Positions 1-6,482 of a stretch of DNA of 6,602 nt are shown here, piece by piece. The position numbers and the translations under genes are program-made. The stretch is from Candidatus Omnitrophota bacterium (lineage in GTDB: Bacteria > Omnitrophota > Gorgyraeia > Duberdicusellales > 4484-171). The DNA is taken from the NCBI GenBank assembly GCA_028702365.1, contig JAQVOZ010000077.1, positions 1 through 6,602 on the forward strand, in the 5' to 3' direction. Within the stretch, counting starts at the first letter, position 1, and every line of letters begins with the position of its first letter. The notes under the pieces are model-generated. The model made no database searches. It worked only from the letters and a program-made list of their open reading frames with translations, and was not told the origin of the DNA.

Positions 1-275
1 CCTTTAACTTCAGTAAGAATCGGCGATGAATATGGGTCCCATCTGACAAAAATTTTATCTTTTTCAACCGTGCCGCCGTCTTCCAGAATAATTGTTGAAC
101 CTTGCGGAACAGGATTTCTTTGTAACTCTATACCGCGCTCATCATTTACGCTTATCATACCGTTTCTATTAAGCACTATAAAATTTTTGCCCTTTGCAAC
201 GATCTTTAAACCATGGTATTTTACCGCACCTTTTTCTTTCGCTTTGATAAATGCTCTTTCTGCGACTCTGGACGC
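1..275 (-). other. rpoC: SI3-type insertion in the beta' trigger loop (partial)
   Basis: From about codon 905 the trigger loop does not pass straight from 'HIGG' to the 'TGGLPRV' return helix as it does in B. subtilis. It enters a domain that aligns residue by residue with the first sandwich-barrel hybrid repeat of E. coli SI3, for example 'IKAKEKGAVKYHGLKIV', 'LNRNGMISVNDERGIEL' and 'RWDPYSSPILTEVK' (E. coli 'ANWDPHTMPVITEVSG'). From H900 to the window edge is about 96 residues, nearly the same distance as in E. coli. In E. coli SI3 moves with the trigger loop and modulates pausing and cleavage. A similar role here is inferred. The second half of the domain is outside the window. Confidence 0.85.
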
Positions 276-2987
276 GGTTCCACCGATATGGAATGTTCTC
301 ATCGTAAGCTGTGTTCCAGGCTCACCTATTGACTGCGCTGCGATTACGCCGACTGCCTCACCTATTTCAATAAGTTTTCCGGAAGCCAAATTCCTTCCAT
401 AACATTTTATACAAGCTCCTCTTTCTGACTCGCAGGTAAGCACGCTTCTTATGCGGATTTTCTCAAGGCCAAGACGTTCTATTTTATCTGCTTTTTCTTC
501 GGTAATTTCTTCTCCGGCCTTTACTATTGTTTCATCGCTCACAACATCAACAATGCTGTCAAGCGCAACGCGGCCTACAATCCGCTCTTTTAAAGGAACA
601 ACCACTTCATCGCCTTCTACAATTTCCGAAACTGTTATGCCGTTTACCGTGCCGCAATCTTCTTCTATGATTATGACTTCCTGAGCAACGTCAACAAGGC
701 GCCTGGTTAAGTAACCCGCGTCAGCGGTTTTAAGCGCCGTATCAGCCAAACCTTTTCTTGCGCCGTGGGTTGAAATAAAATATTCAAGAACGGTTAATCC
801 TTCCCTGAAGTTTGAAATAATCGGAGTTTCAATAATTTCTCCGGAAGGTTTCGCCATAAGGCCGCGCATGCCGGCTAACTGCCTTATCTGAACACGGCTA
901 CCGCGGGCACCGCTATCTGCCATCATAAATATCGGATTAAATTTATCCATGGTCTTAAACACGAGGTCAGATATACGGTCATTTGTCCTCGTCCAGATAT
1001 CGATAATTTTGTTGTGGCGTTCACGTTCCGTGATAATTCCTTTTTTATACTGGTCTTCAACTTTTGCAACATCGTCATTGGCTTCGTTTATAGATTCGGT
1101 TTTCTGTTCCGGCGTATGCAAATCGTTGATAGAAATACTTATTCCGCCGTAAGTAGCATATTCAAAACCCAAATCTTTTATTTTATCGAGCAGCTCAACT
1201 GCTGTGCCGTGGCCGAACATTTTGTAGCATTCGCTGATAATTTCAGAAACGCTTTTTTTGCTAAGCGGCTCATTAACATACCTGAAGCCCTTAGGCAATA
1301 CCTGGTTAAAAATAATTCTTCCTACTGTTGTATTTACAATTTTTTTCTTGCCCTCTTCTTCTATGCGTATCTTAATCTTTGAATGCAGCTCAACCTCTTC
1401 ATCCTGAAAAGCAGTTATAGCTTCTTCAGCGCAAGAAAATACCGTTCCTTCTCCTGCCCCTCTATCTTTATCTAATGTCAGATAGCGGCATCCGATAATT
1501 GTATCCTGCGTAGGTGTAATAACCGGCCTGCCGTCAGCAGGTGAAAAAATATTATTTACCGAAAGCATAGCAAGCCTCGCCTCTGATTGTGCTTCAATAG
1601 ACAACGGAACATGCACTGCCATCTGGTCGCCGTCAAAATCTGCGTTAAAAGCAGCACAAACAAGCGGGTGCAACTTAATTGCTTTTCCCTCTACGAGTAT
1701 GGGATAGAAAGCCTGGATGCTTAAACGATGAAGCGTCGGTGCGCGGTTGAGCATAACCGGATGGCCGTTTATTACTTCTTCGAGTATATCCCAAACCTCA
1801 ACACGCGCTCTTTCAACCATCCTGCGCGCGCCTTTTATGGTATGGACAAAACCTCTTTCTCTTAATTTTTTTATTATAAAAGGCTCAAAAAGCTCAAGAG
1901 CCATCTGCTTTGGAATTCCGCATTGATGAAGTTTTAAATCCGGCCCTACTACAATTACGCTTCTTCCGGAATAATCCACTCGTTTACCAAGAAGATTTTG
2001 CCTGAAACGCCCTTGTTTACCCTTAAGCATATCAGAAAGGCTTTTCAAAGGCCTGTTCTGGGGGCCTGTAACCGGCCTGCCGTGGCGGCCGTTTTCAATC
2101 AAAGCATCAACTGCTTCCTGAAGCATTCGTTTTTCATTTTTTACAATTATGTCAGGGGCGCCAAGTGAAATTAATTTTCTAAGGCGGTTATTTCTGTTAA
2201 TCACGCGCCTATAGAGGTCGTTTAAGTCAGAGGAAGCAAACCTTCCGCCTTCAAGAGGAACCAGTGGGCGCAAATCTGGCGGTATCACCGGAACTGCATC
2301 CAAAACCATCCACTCCGGCTTATTGCCTGAACGCCTGAAATCCTCAACTATTTTTAGCCTTTTTAAAAGGCGCTTGTTTAAGGTACTTTTTGTGTTTTCG
2401 ATTTCGCGGCGGATACTTTTATTAAGTTTATCCAAATCTAAATCTTTAAGTAATTCTCTTATTGCCTCAGCGCCTATTTTTACTGTAAAATTCTGCCCGA
2501 ATTCTTTTAAAGCTTTCTGGTATTCCTCCTCATTAAGAAGTTGCATTTTCTTAAGAGTGCTGGTGCCCGGGTCTATGACAATATACTCTTCGTAATAAAT
2601 TACTTTTTCGAGTTCTTTTGCGGAGAGGTCCAGCATCGAACCTATGCGTGAAGGTATGATTTTGAAAAACCAGATGTGGGTAACAGGGGCTGCCAAATCA
2701 ATATGGCCCATGCGCTGCCTACGTACTGAAGAATGCAATACTTCAACGCCGCAACGGTCGCATTTTGTATTTTTAAATTTTATACCTTTCAATTTTCCGC
2801 AATGACATTCCCAGTCCTTTGCAGGGCCGAAAATCTTTTCACAGAAAAGCCCGTCTTTCTCGGGCTTTAGGGTTCGATAATTAAGAGTTTCTGCTTTTTT
2901 TACTTCTCCCGATGACCAGCCTCTGATTGCCTGGTTAGAAGCAAGCCGAATGGTTATTTGATCAAAGAATGTACTGTCTTCAATCAT
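1..2987 (-). CDS. rpoC: DNA-directed RNA polymerase subunit beta' (3' end outside window)
   Basis: The first ~995 codons of beta', which carries the catalytic magnesium site, bridge helix, trigger loop and clamp. It starts at ATG 2985-2987 directly after the rpoB TAA, reading MIEDSTFFDQITIRLASNQA. Landmarks: zinc ribbon C61, C63, C76, C79 with the same spacing as E. coli C70/72/85/88; clamp helices near 252-299 ('DLNDLYRRVINRNNRL'); 'GKQGRFRQNLLGKRVDYSGR' switch region; catalytic NADFDGD at 448-454 with D450, D452, D454 (E. coli D460/462/464); bridge helix around 733-769 ('GARKGLADTALKTADAGYLT'); second zinc site C778, C852, C859, C862 (E. coli 814/888/895/898, all offset by 36); trigger helix 'TMRTFHIGG' with M896 and H900 (E. 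coli M932, H936). After the trigger helix the sequence enters an SI3-type insertion and is cut at the window edge. E. coli beta' is 1407 residues, so roughly 350-400 remain outside. The frame is open throughout. Confidence 0.99.
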   Translation of the reverse strand, partial: MIEDSTFFDQITIRLASNQAIRGWSSGEVKKAETLNYRTLKPEKDGLFCEKIFGPAKDWECHCGKLKGIKFKNTKCDRCGVEVLHSSVRRQRMGHIDLAAPVTHIWFFKIIPSRIGSMLDLSAKELEKVIYYEEYIVIDPGTSTLKKMQLLNEEEYQKALKEFGQNFTVKIGAEAIRELLKDLDLDKLNKSIRREIENTKSTLNKRLLKRLKIVEDFRRSGNKPEWMVLDAVPVIPPDLRPLVPLEGGRFASSDLNDLYRRVINRNNRLRKLISLGAPDIIVKNEKRMLQEAVDALIENGRHGRPVTGPQNRPLKSLSDMLKGKQGRFRQNLLGKRVDYSGRSVIVVGPDLKLHQCGIPKQMALELFEPFIIKKLRERGFVHTIKGARRMVERARVEVWDILEEVINGHPVMLNRAPTLHRLSIQAFYPILVEGKAIKLHPLVCAAFNADFDGDQMAVHVPLSIEAQSEARLAMLSVNNIFSPADGRPVITPTQDTIIGCRYLTLDKDRGAGEGTVFSCAEEAITAFQDEEVELHSKIKIRIEEEGKKKIVNTTVGRIIFNQVLPKGFRYVNEPLSKKSVSEIISECYKMFGHGTAVELLDKIKDLGFEYATYGGISISINDLHTPEQKTESINEANDDVAKVEDQYKKGIITERERHNKIIDIWTRTNDRISDLVFKTMDKFNPIFMMADSGARGSRVQIRQLAGMRGLMAKPSGEIIETPIISNFREGLTVLEYFISTHGARKGLADTALKTADAGYLTRRLVDVAQEVIIIEEDCGTVNGITVSEIVEGDEVVVPLKERIVGRVALDSIVDVVSDETIVKAGEEITEEKADKIERLGLEKIRIRSVLTCESERGACIKCYGRNLASGKLIEIGEAVGVIAAQSIGEPGTQLTMRTFHIGGTASRVAERAFIKAKEKGAVKYHGLKIVAKGKNFIVLNRNGMISVNDERGIELQRNPVPQGSTIILEDGGTVEKDKIFVRWDPYSSPILTEVK
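2846..2868 (-). other. Perfect GC-core inverted repeat inside early rpoC
   Basis: Within rpoC codons about 40-47 (the conserved KPEKDGLF stretch) the mRNA can form an 8-bp perfect stem, AAAGCCCG with CGGGCUUU, around a 7-nt AGAAAGA loop. The coding strand continues as a run of four Us counted from within the stem, then CUG. It resembles a weak intrinsic terminator or pause hairpin, but the coding constraint on this motif could produce it by chance. Confidence 0.35.
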
Positions 2988-5900
2988 TTATTTGGACTCC
3001 TTTTCTGGCCTTATATCCAGACACAATCCTTGTAACTCTTTAATCAAAACATTAAACGACTCTGGGACTGAAGGCTGGAATTTCTGTTCTCCTCTTACTA
3101 TCGCTTCATAGATTCTTGTTCTTCCTTCAACGTCGTCACTTTTTACAGTCAGCATTTCCTGAAGAGTAAATGCTGCGCCGTAAGCTTCAAGCGCCCAAAC
3201 TTCCATTTCTCCGAAACGCTGGCCGCCGAATTGCGCTTTTCCGCCAAGAGGCTGTTGAGTAATCAAAGAATATGGGCCAATTGCTCTTGCGTGTATCTTA
3301 TCGTCGACCATATGCACCAGTTTCATAATAAACATACAGCCGACACTTATTTGATTGTCAAAAGCTTTCCCGGTATGGCCGTCATAAATGGTTACCTTTC
3401 CATTTTCCGGAATCCCTGCCTGATTTAATAAATTCTTAATATCTTCTTCTTTTGCGCCCTCAAAAACAGGCGTAATTGTCTTTATCCCAAGTTTTTTAGC
3501 TGCCCAGCCAAGATGCATTTCCAAAAGCTGGCCGACGTTCATTCTTGAAGGCACACCCAAGGGATTTAAAATTAAATCAAGTGTAGTGCCATCTTCAAGA
3601 AACGGCATATCTTCTTCCGGCAGTATTTTTGAAATAACACCTTTGTTGCCATGACGGCCGGAAAGTTTATCTCCGGCAGATACCTTTCTTTTCATTGCCA
3701 CAAACACGACAACTCTTTTTAATACTCCGGTTGGAAGTTCATCGCCCTTTTTAATTTTCGCACTTTCGAGTTCCCTTTCCATAGCAAGTTCCTGCAGACG
3801 GTCATCATAAATACTTAATATAGCTTTTGCTTCTTCGCTTGCATCTATATCATCGGAACTTATTCTTGCTTCGCTTTTCCCCAAAATTGCTGAAAGCCGC
3901 CTCATTTTTTCGCGGGTCAAAAGCTCTTTTTCCTCTTCGTAGTATCTTTCTATCTCGCGGACTCTTTTCATCTCTTCTGTTTTTTCTTTTTTGGAACGGC
4001 GGCCGCGGTCTTTTCTCTGAAACACTTCAACATTAATAACAACGCCATAAACTCCTGGCGGAACCCTTAAAGATGTATCCTTAACGTCTGCTGCTTTTTC
4101 TCCGAATATCGCACGAAGCAGCCGCTCTTCCGGAGAAAGTTCTTTTTCTGTCTTGGGAGTAACGCGCCCAACTAAAATATCATCCGGCATAACTTCTGCG
4201 CCAAGGCGCACTATGCCGTTTTCATCAAGATTCTTTAATACTTCTTCGCTCACGTTGGGAATATCTCTGGTTACTTCTTCGTTGCCAAGGCGTGTTTCGC
4301 GGGCTTCAACTTCGAATTTTTCAACATGAACCGAAGTAAGCACATCGTCTTTTACCAGCCTCTCATTTATAATAATTGCATCCTCAAAGTTATAGCCTCT
4401 CCATGGCATAAAACCTACCAAAAGGTTTCTGCCCAACGCAAGCTCGCCGTGCCGGGTTGCCATGCCATCGGCAATAGTTTCTCCAACTTTAACTTTATCG
4501 CCTTTAGTGACAATCGGGCGCTGGTTTACGCAGGTATCGGCGTTCGAACGTTCGAATTTCTTAAGTTTGTAAACGAAATTGCCTATTTTAATGTGATGGG
4601 CATCAACCTCATCAACTGTGCCTTCTTCTTTATTAAGAACAACCACTCCGCTATCGCGTGCAACCTTTTTTTCTGCACCGGTTGAAACAACGGGCTCTTC
4701 CGGAAACAGAAGCGGAACAGCTTGCCTTTGCATGTTTGAACCCATCAAGGCTCTGTTTGCATCGTCATGCTCTAAGAATGGTATCAAGACCGCAGACACA
4801 GAAATTATCTGCTGCGGAGAAATATCCATATATTCGACATCGTGCGGTTTTACTTTGGGAAATTTTCCTTTATACCGCGAATAGATTTCTTTATCCTTTA
4901 TCTTTCCATCTTCATCTATGTTGTATGACACCTGAGCGATTATACGATTCTCATCCTCATCTCCCGTAAGATATTCAACTTTATCCAATACTATGCCTTT
5001 CTCAACCTTTCTATAAGAAGTTGTAAGAAATCCCAGCGGATTTATCCGGACATAGGTAGTAAGCGAAGAAAGCAAACCTATGTTAGCGCCTTCCGGAGTT
5101 TCAATCGGGCATATTTTTCCGTAATGTGTAGGATGGACGTCTCTTACCTCAAACCCTGCACGTTCACGGGAAAGTCCACCAGGCCCCATTGCCGACAACC
5201 TTCTCTTGTGGGTGATTTCCGCAAGCGGGTTTGTCTGATCCATAAACTGAGAAAGCGGAGAACGTGCGAAAAAATCCTGTATTTGAGCAGAAAACGCTCT
5301 GGAATTTATAAGATGCTGTATCGAAAAATCGCTGGAAGCAATAAGTGGGTACCTGTCAAGAAAAGTTCTTTCTACGCGAAGAAGTCCCACCCTTACCTGA
5401 TGCTGCAAAAGCTCTCCTATTAATTTTACGCGCCTGTTTGCGAGATGGTCTATATCATCAGTTGGGCGTTCGCCCGCCTTTACCCTAAGAAGGTTTTTTA
5501 CTATTGCAACAAGAGTTTCTAAATCTATTATTCTCTTGCTTAAAGGCAACTCCATTCCTAATTTTTTGTTCAATAGGTATCTGCCGACCCTGCCTAAATC
5601 GTACCGGCGCGGGTCAAGAAACATTCTTTTAAAAACTTCTTTTGCCGCCTCTAAAGTGATAGGCTCAGTTGGGCGCATCTTTTTGTAAAAATCAAGATAT
5701 GCTTCTTCTGTGCTGATTGTAGAATCTTTTTTTACTGTATTTACAACTTCGGGGTATGGTTTATCGGAAAAATTTTTATAAATGTCTTCATTATTAGAAA
5801 GGCCCATTATTCTTAAAATTTGCGTGGCAGGAAAAGTTTTGCGGCGGTCGATAATTACGGTTATCGTATCATTTATATCAGTCCTAAATTCTATCCAATA

Positions 5901-6404
5901 ACCTCTGTAGGGTATGATACGGGCAAAATACATACGCTTGCCCATTGGATGAAGTTCTTCTTCGAAAAATACACCAGGGGAGCGTTGCAGCTGGCTGACA
6001 ATTGCCCTTTCATCGCCGTTAATTATAAAAGAGGCGGTATCCGTCATTAGGGGGACATCGCCCAAATAAATTTCCTGTTCTTTAACTTCGCTTGCCGGGC
6101 TTGTTAAACGCAGCCGTACCCTTAAGGGTGCCGCGTAAGTTTGTGCGCGTTTTTTACATTCTTCAACGCTGTAGCGGGGCCGGCTTAAGCTGTAAGAAAC
6201 AAAATCCAAGCGGTATTGCTTGTCCGGGCTTTCCATGGGAAATACCTCTTCGAGTATTTCCTGCAAGCCGATTTTTTTCCTTTTTTCCGGGAGAATGTTC
6301 ATTTGCAAGAACTCTTTGAAAGAATTAGTCTGATGCTCAAGCAAATGAGGCATCGGGTAATTCTTTTTGGTCTTAGCAAAAGATAATTCTTTTATTCCTT
6401 TCAA
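2988..6404 (-). CDS. rpoB: DNA-directed RNA polymerase subunit beta
   Basis: This is the complete beta subunit, 1138 residues. With beta' it forms the catalytic core of RNA polymerase. It starts at TTG (6402-6404), chosen because of the AGGAGG 8 nt upstream. Landmarks in order: N-terminal beta1 'MPHLLEHQTNSFKEFL' (about 18-33); protrusion 'FIINGDERAIVSQLQRSPGV'; a beta2 lobe without the large E. coli SI1 insertion; rifampicin pocket (about 380-406) 'LSQFMDQTNPL' and 'THKRRLSAMGPGGL' with D389, H399, R402 and S404 (E. coli D516, H526, R529, S531); 'CPIETPEGANIGLL' at 432-445; 'YNFEDAIIINER' with E674/D675 (E. coli E813/D814); the flap, tip helix near 'LSPEERLLRAIFGE'; a charged helical insertion at 797-885; 'GDKLSGRHGNKG' with K913 and K921 (E. 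coli K1065, K1073); C-terminal 'GGQRFGEMEVWALEAYGA' clamp segment. E. coli beta is 1342 residues and B. subtilis beta 1193; the shorter length mainly reflects the missing SI1. All checked catalytic residues are present. rpoC follows with no gap. Confidence 0.99.
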   Translation of the reverse strand: MKGIKELSFAKTKKNYPMPHLLEHQTNSFKEFLQMNILPEKRKKIGLQEILEEVFPMESPDKQYRLDFVSYSLSRPRYSVEECKKRAQTYAAPLRVRLRLTSPASEVKEQEIYLGDVPLMTDTASFIINGDERAIVSQLQRSPGVFFEEELHPMGKRMYFARIIPYRGYWIEFRTDINDTITVIIDRRKTFPATQILRIMGLSNNEDIYKNFSDKPYPEVVNTVKKDSTISTEEAYLDFYKKMRPTEPITLEAAKEVFKRMFLDPRRYDLGRVGRYLLNKKLGMELPLSKRIIDLETLVAIVKNLLRVKAGERPTDDIDHLANRRVKLIGELLQHQVRVGLLRVERTFLDRYPLIASSDFSIQHLINSRAFSAQIQDFFARSPLSQFMDQTNPLAEITHKRRLSAMGPGGLSRERAGFEVRDVHPTHYGKICPIETPEGANIGLLSSLTTYVRINPLGFLTTSYRKVEKGIVLDKVEYLTGDEDENRIIAQVSYNIDEDGKIKDKEIYSRYKGKFPKVKPHDVEYMDISPQQIISVSAVLIPFLEHDDANRALMGSNMQRQAVPLLFPEEPVVSTGAEKKVARDSGVVVLNKEEGTVDEVDAHHIKIGNFVYKLKKFERSNADTCVNQRPIVTKGDKVKVGETIADGMATRHGELALGRNLLVGFMPWRGYNFEDAIIINERLVKDDVLTSVHVEKFEVEARETRLGNEEVTRDIPNVSEEVLKNLDENGIVRLGAEVMPDDILVGRVTPKTEKELSPEERLLRAIFGEKAADVKDTSLRVPPGVYGVVINVEVFQRKDRGRRSKKEKTEEMKRVREIERYYEEEKELLTREKMRRLSAILGKSEARISSDDIDASEEAKAILSIYDDRLQELAMERELESAKIKKGDELPTGVLKRVVVFVAMKRKVSAGDKLSGRHGNKGVISKILPEEDMPFLEDGTTLDLILNPLGVPSRMNVGQLLEMHLGWAAKKLGIKTITPVFEGAKEEDIKNLLNQAGIPENGKVTIYDGHTGKAFDNQISVGCMFIMKLVHMVDDKIHARAIGPYSLITQQPLGGKAQFGGQRFGEMEVWALEAYGAAFTLQEMLTVKSDDVEGRTRIYEAIVRGEQKFQPSVPESFNVLIKELQGLCLDIRPEKESK
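2997..3002 (-). promoter_or_regulatory. Ribosome binding site of rpoC inside the rpoB 3' end
   Basis: AAGGAG on the minus strand lies 9 nt before the rpoC ATG. These six bases are also the Lys-Glu codons four and three residues before the end of beta (PEKESK-stop). The rpoC signal is therefore built entirely from rpoB coding sequence, as expected for translationally coupled genes. Confidence 0.9.
3750..4016 (-). other. rpoB: SI2-position insertion in beta (charged helical hairpin)
   Basis: Codons about 797-885 lie between the end of the flap ('YGVVINVEVF') and 'LPTGVLKRVVVFVAMKRK'. B. subtilis beta has only a short connector here; E. coli has the roughly 100-residue SI2 module. This version is about 89 residues. 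It starts with a basic cluster (RKDRGRRSKKEK), continues as a Glu/Lys/Arg-rich likely helix ('MKRVREIERYYEEEKELLTR'), crosses a linker with 'ISSDDIDASEEAK' and returns through a second helix ('DRLQELAMERELESAKIKKG'). Two helices with a turn suggest an antiparallel coiled coil protruding from the enzyme surface; this fold is inferred from composition. Equivalence to E. coli SI2 is by position and general character. Confidence 0.8.
5187..5267 (-). other. rpoB: Rifampicin-resistance-determining region (cluster I) of rpoB
   Basis: Codons 380-406 line the rifampicin pocket beside the RNA exit path and correspond to E. coli 507-533 (offset 127). The positions most often mutated to resistance have wild-type residues: L384, S385, Q386, D389, H399, R402 and S404 (E. 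coli 511, 512, 513, 516, 526, 529, 531). Differences from E. coli are A380, R381, P383 (Q510), T391 (N518), A395 (S522), L403 (I530) and M406 (L533). From the sequence I infer a rifampicin-sensitive enzyme, with P383, A395 and M406 as the uncertain points. Confidence 0.9.
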
Positions 6405-6412
6405 GCTAATAC

Positions 6413-6418
6413 CCTCCT
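6413..6418 (-). promoter_or_regulatory. Ribosome binding site of rpoB
   Basis: On the minus strand AGGAGG, followed by another G, lies 8 nt before the TTG at 6402-6404. It is a full anti-16S match at ideal spacing. It decides the start: the in-frame TAG at 6417-6419 overlaps this site, so no ATG, GTG or TTG lies further upstream in frame. The next in-frame ATG is codon 18, within conserved N-terminal sequence. Confidence 0.9.
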
Positions 6419-6428
6419 ATATATATGT

Positions 6429-6463
6429 TTCTTAGGGTCACTCACGGTAAGCGAACCTAAAAA
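6429..6463 (-). promoter_or_regulatory. Hairpin in the rplL-rpoB intergenic leader (possible attenuator or RNA-processing site)
   Basis: The 78-nt gap between rplL and rpoB (6405-6482) contains an inverted repeat. Read as mRNA, 6460-6448 pairs with 6444-6432: 12 of 13 positions pair around a CCG loop (6445-6447), with one U/C mismatch. Three more outer pairs (6461-6463 with 6431-6429) are possible. Three pairs are G-U wobbles that would become C/A mismatches in the opposite strand, so the fold is better in rpoB-sense RNA. No U-run follows the stem, so it is not a classical intrinsic terminator. In E. coli the longer rplL-rpoB spacer holds an attenuator and an RNase III site that lower rpoBC expression relative to rplL. 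A similar role here is inferred from position and structure only. The stem ends about 10 nt upstream of the rpoB Shine-Dalgarno, so it does not directly cover it. Confidence 0.55.
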
Positions 6464-6482
6464 CTCCAGGTACTTTTTATAT

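Noticed and set aside
70..402. A 110-codon open frame on the plus strand, and a similar one at 451-684
   Set aside because: They lie antisense to the rpoC zinc site and trigger helix region, whose minus-strand translation is strongly conserved. They have no recognisable product and no convincing ribosome binding site.
1014..1382. A 122-codon plus-strand open frame (overlapped by another at 949-1152)
   Set aside because: Fully antisense to conserved beta' sequence; low-complexity Phe/Ile/Leu-rich translation is what the complement of Lys/Glu-rich codons produces.
2357..2371. Short inverted repeat GCCTTTT/AAAAGGC within rpoC
   Set aside because: The centre is only one base, so the usable stem is about 5 bp. 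It arises from Lys/Leu/Arg codons in the coding sequence.
4326..4685. Plus-strand open frames opposite rpoB, including 3827-4036, 4326-4685, 4618-4884, 4658-4969, 5124-5423, 5820-6050 and 6092-6319
   Set aside because: All are shadows of rpoB. Several overlap each other in different frames, and none resembles a known family.
6418..6426. TATATATAT just upstream of the rpoB Shine-Dalgarno, resembling a -10 box
   Set aside because: A promoter here would start transcription at or inside the Shine-Dalgarno, and no -35 element at correct spacing is evident. It is better seen as an unstructured AU-rich stretch keeping the ribosome site open.
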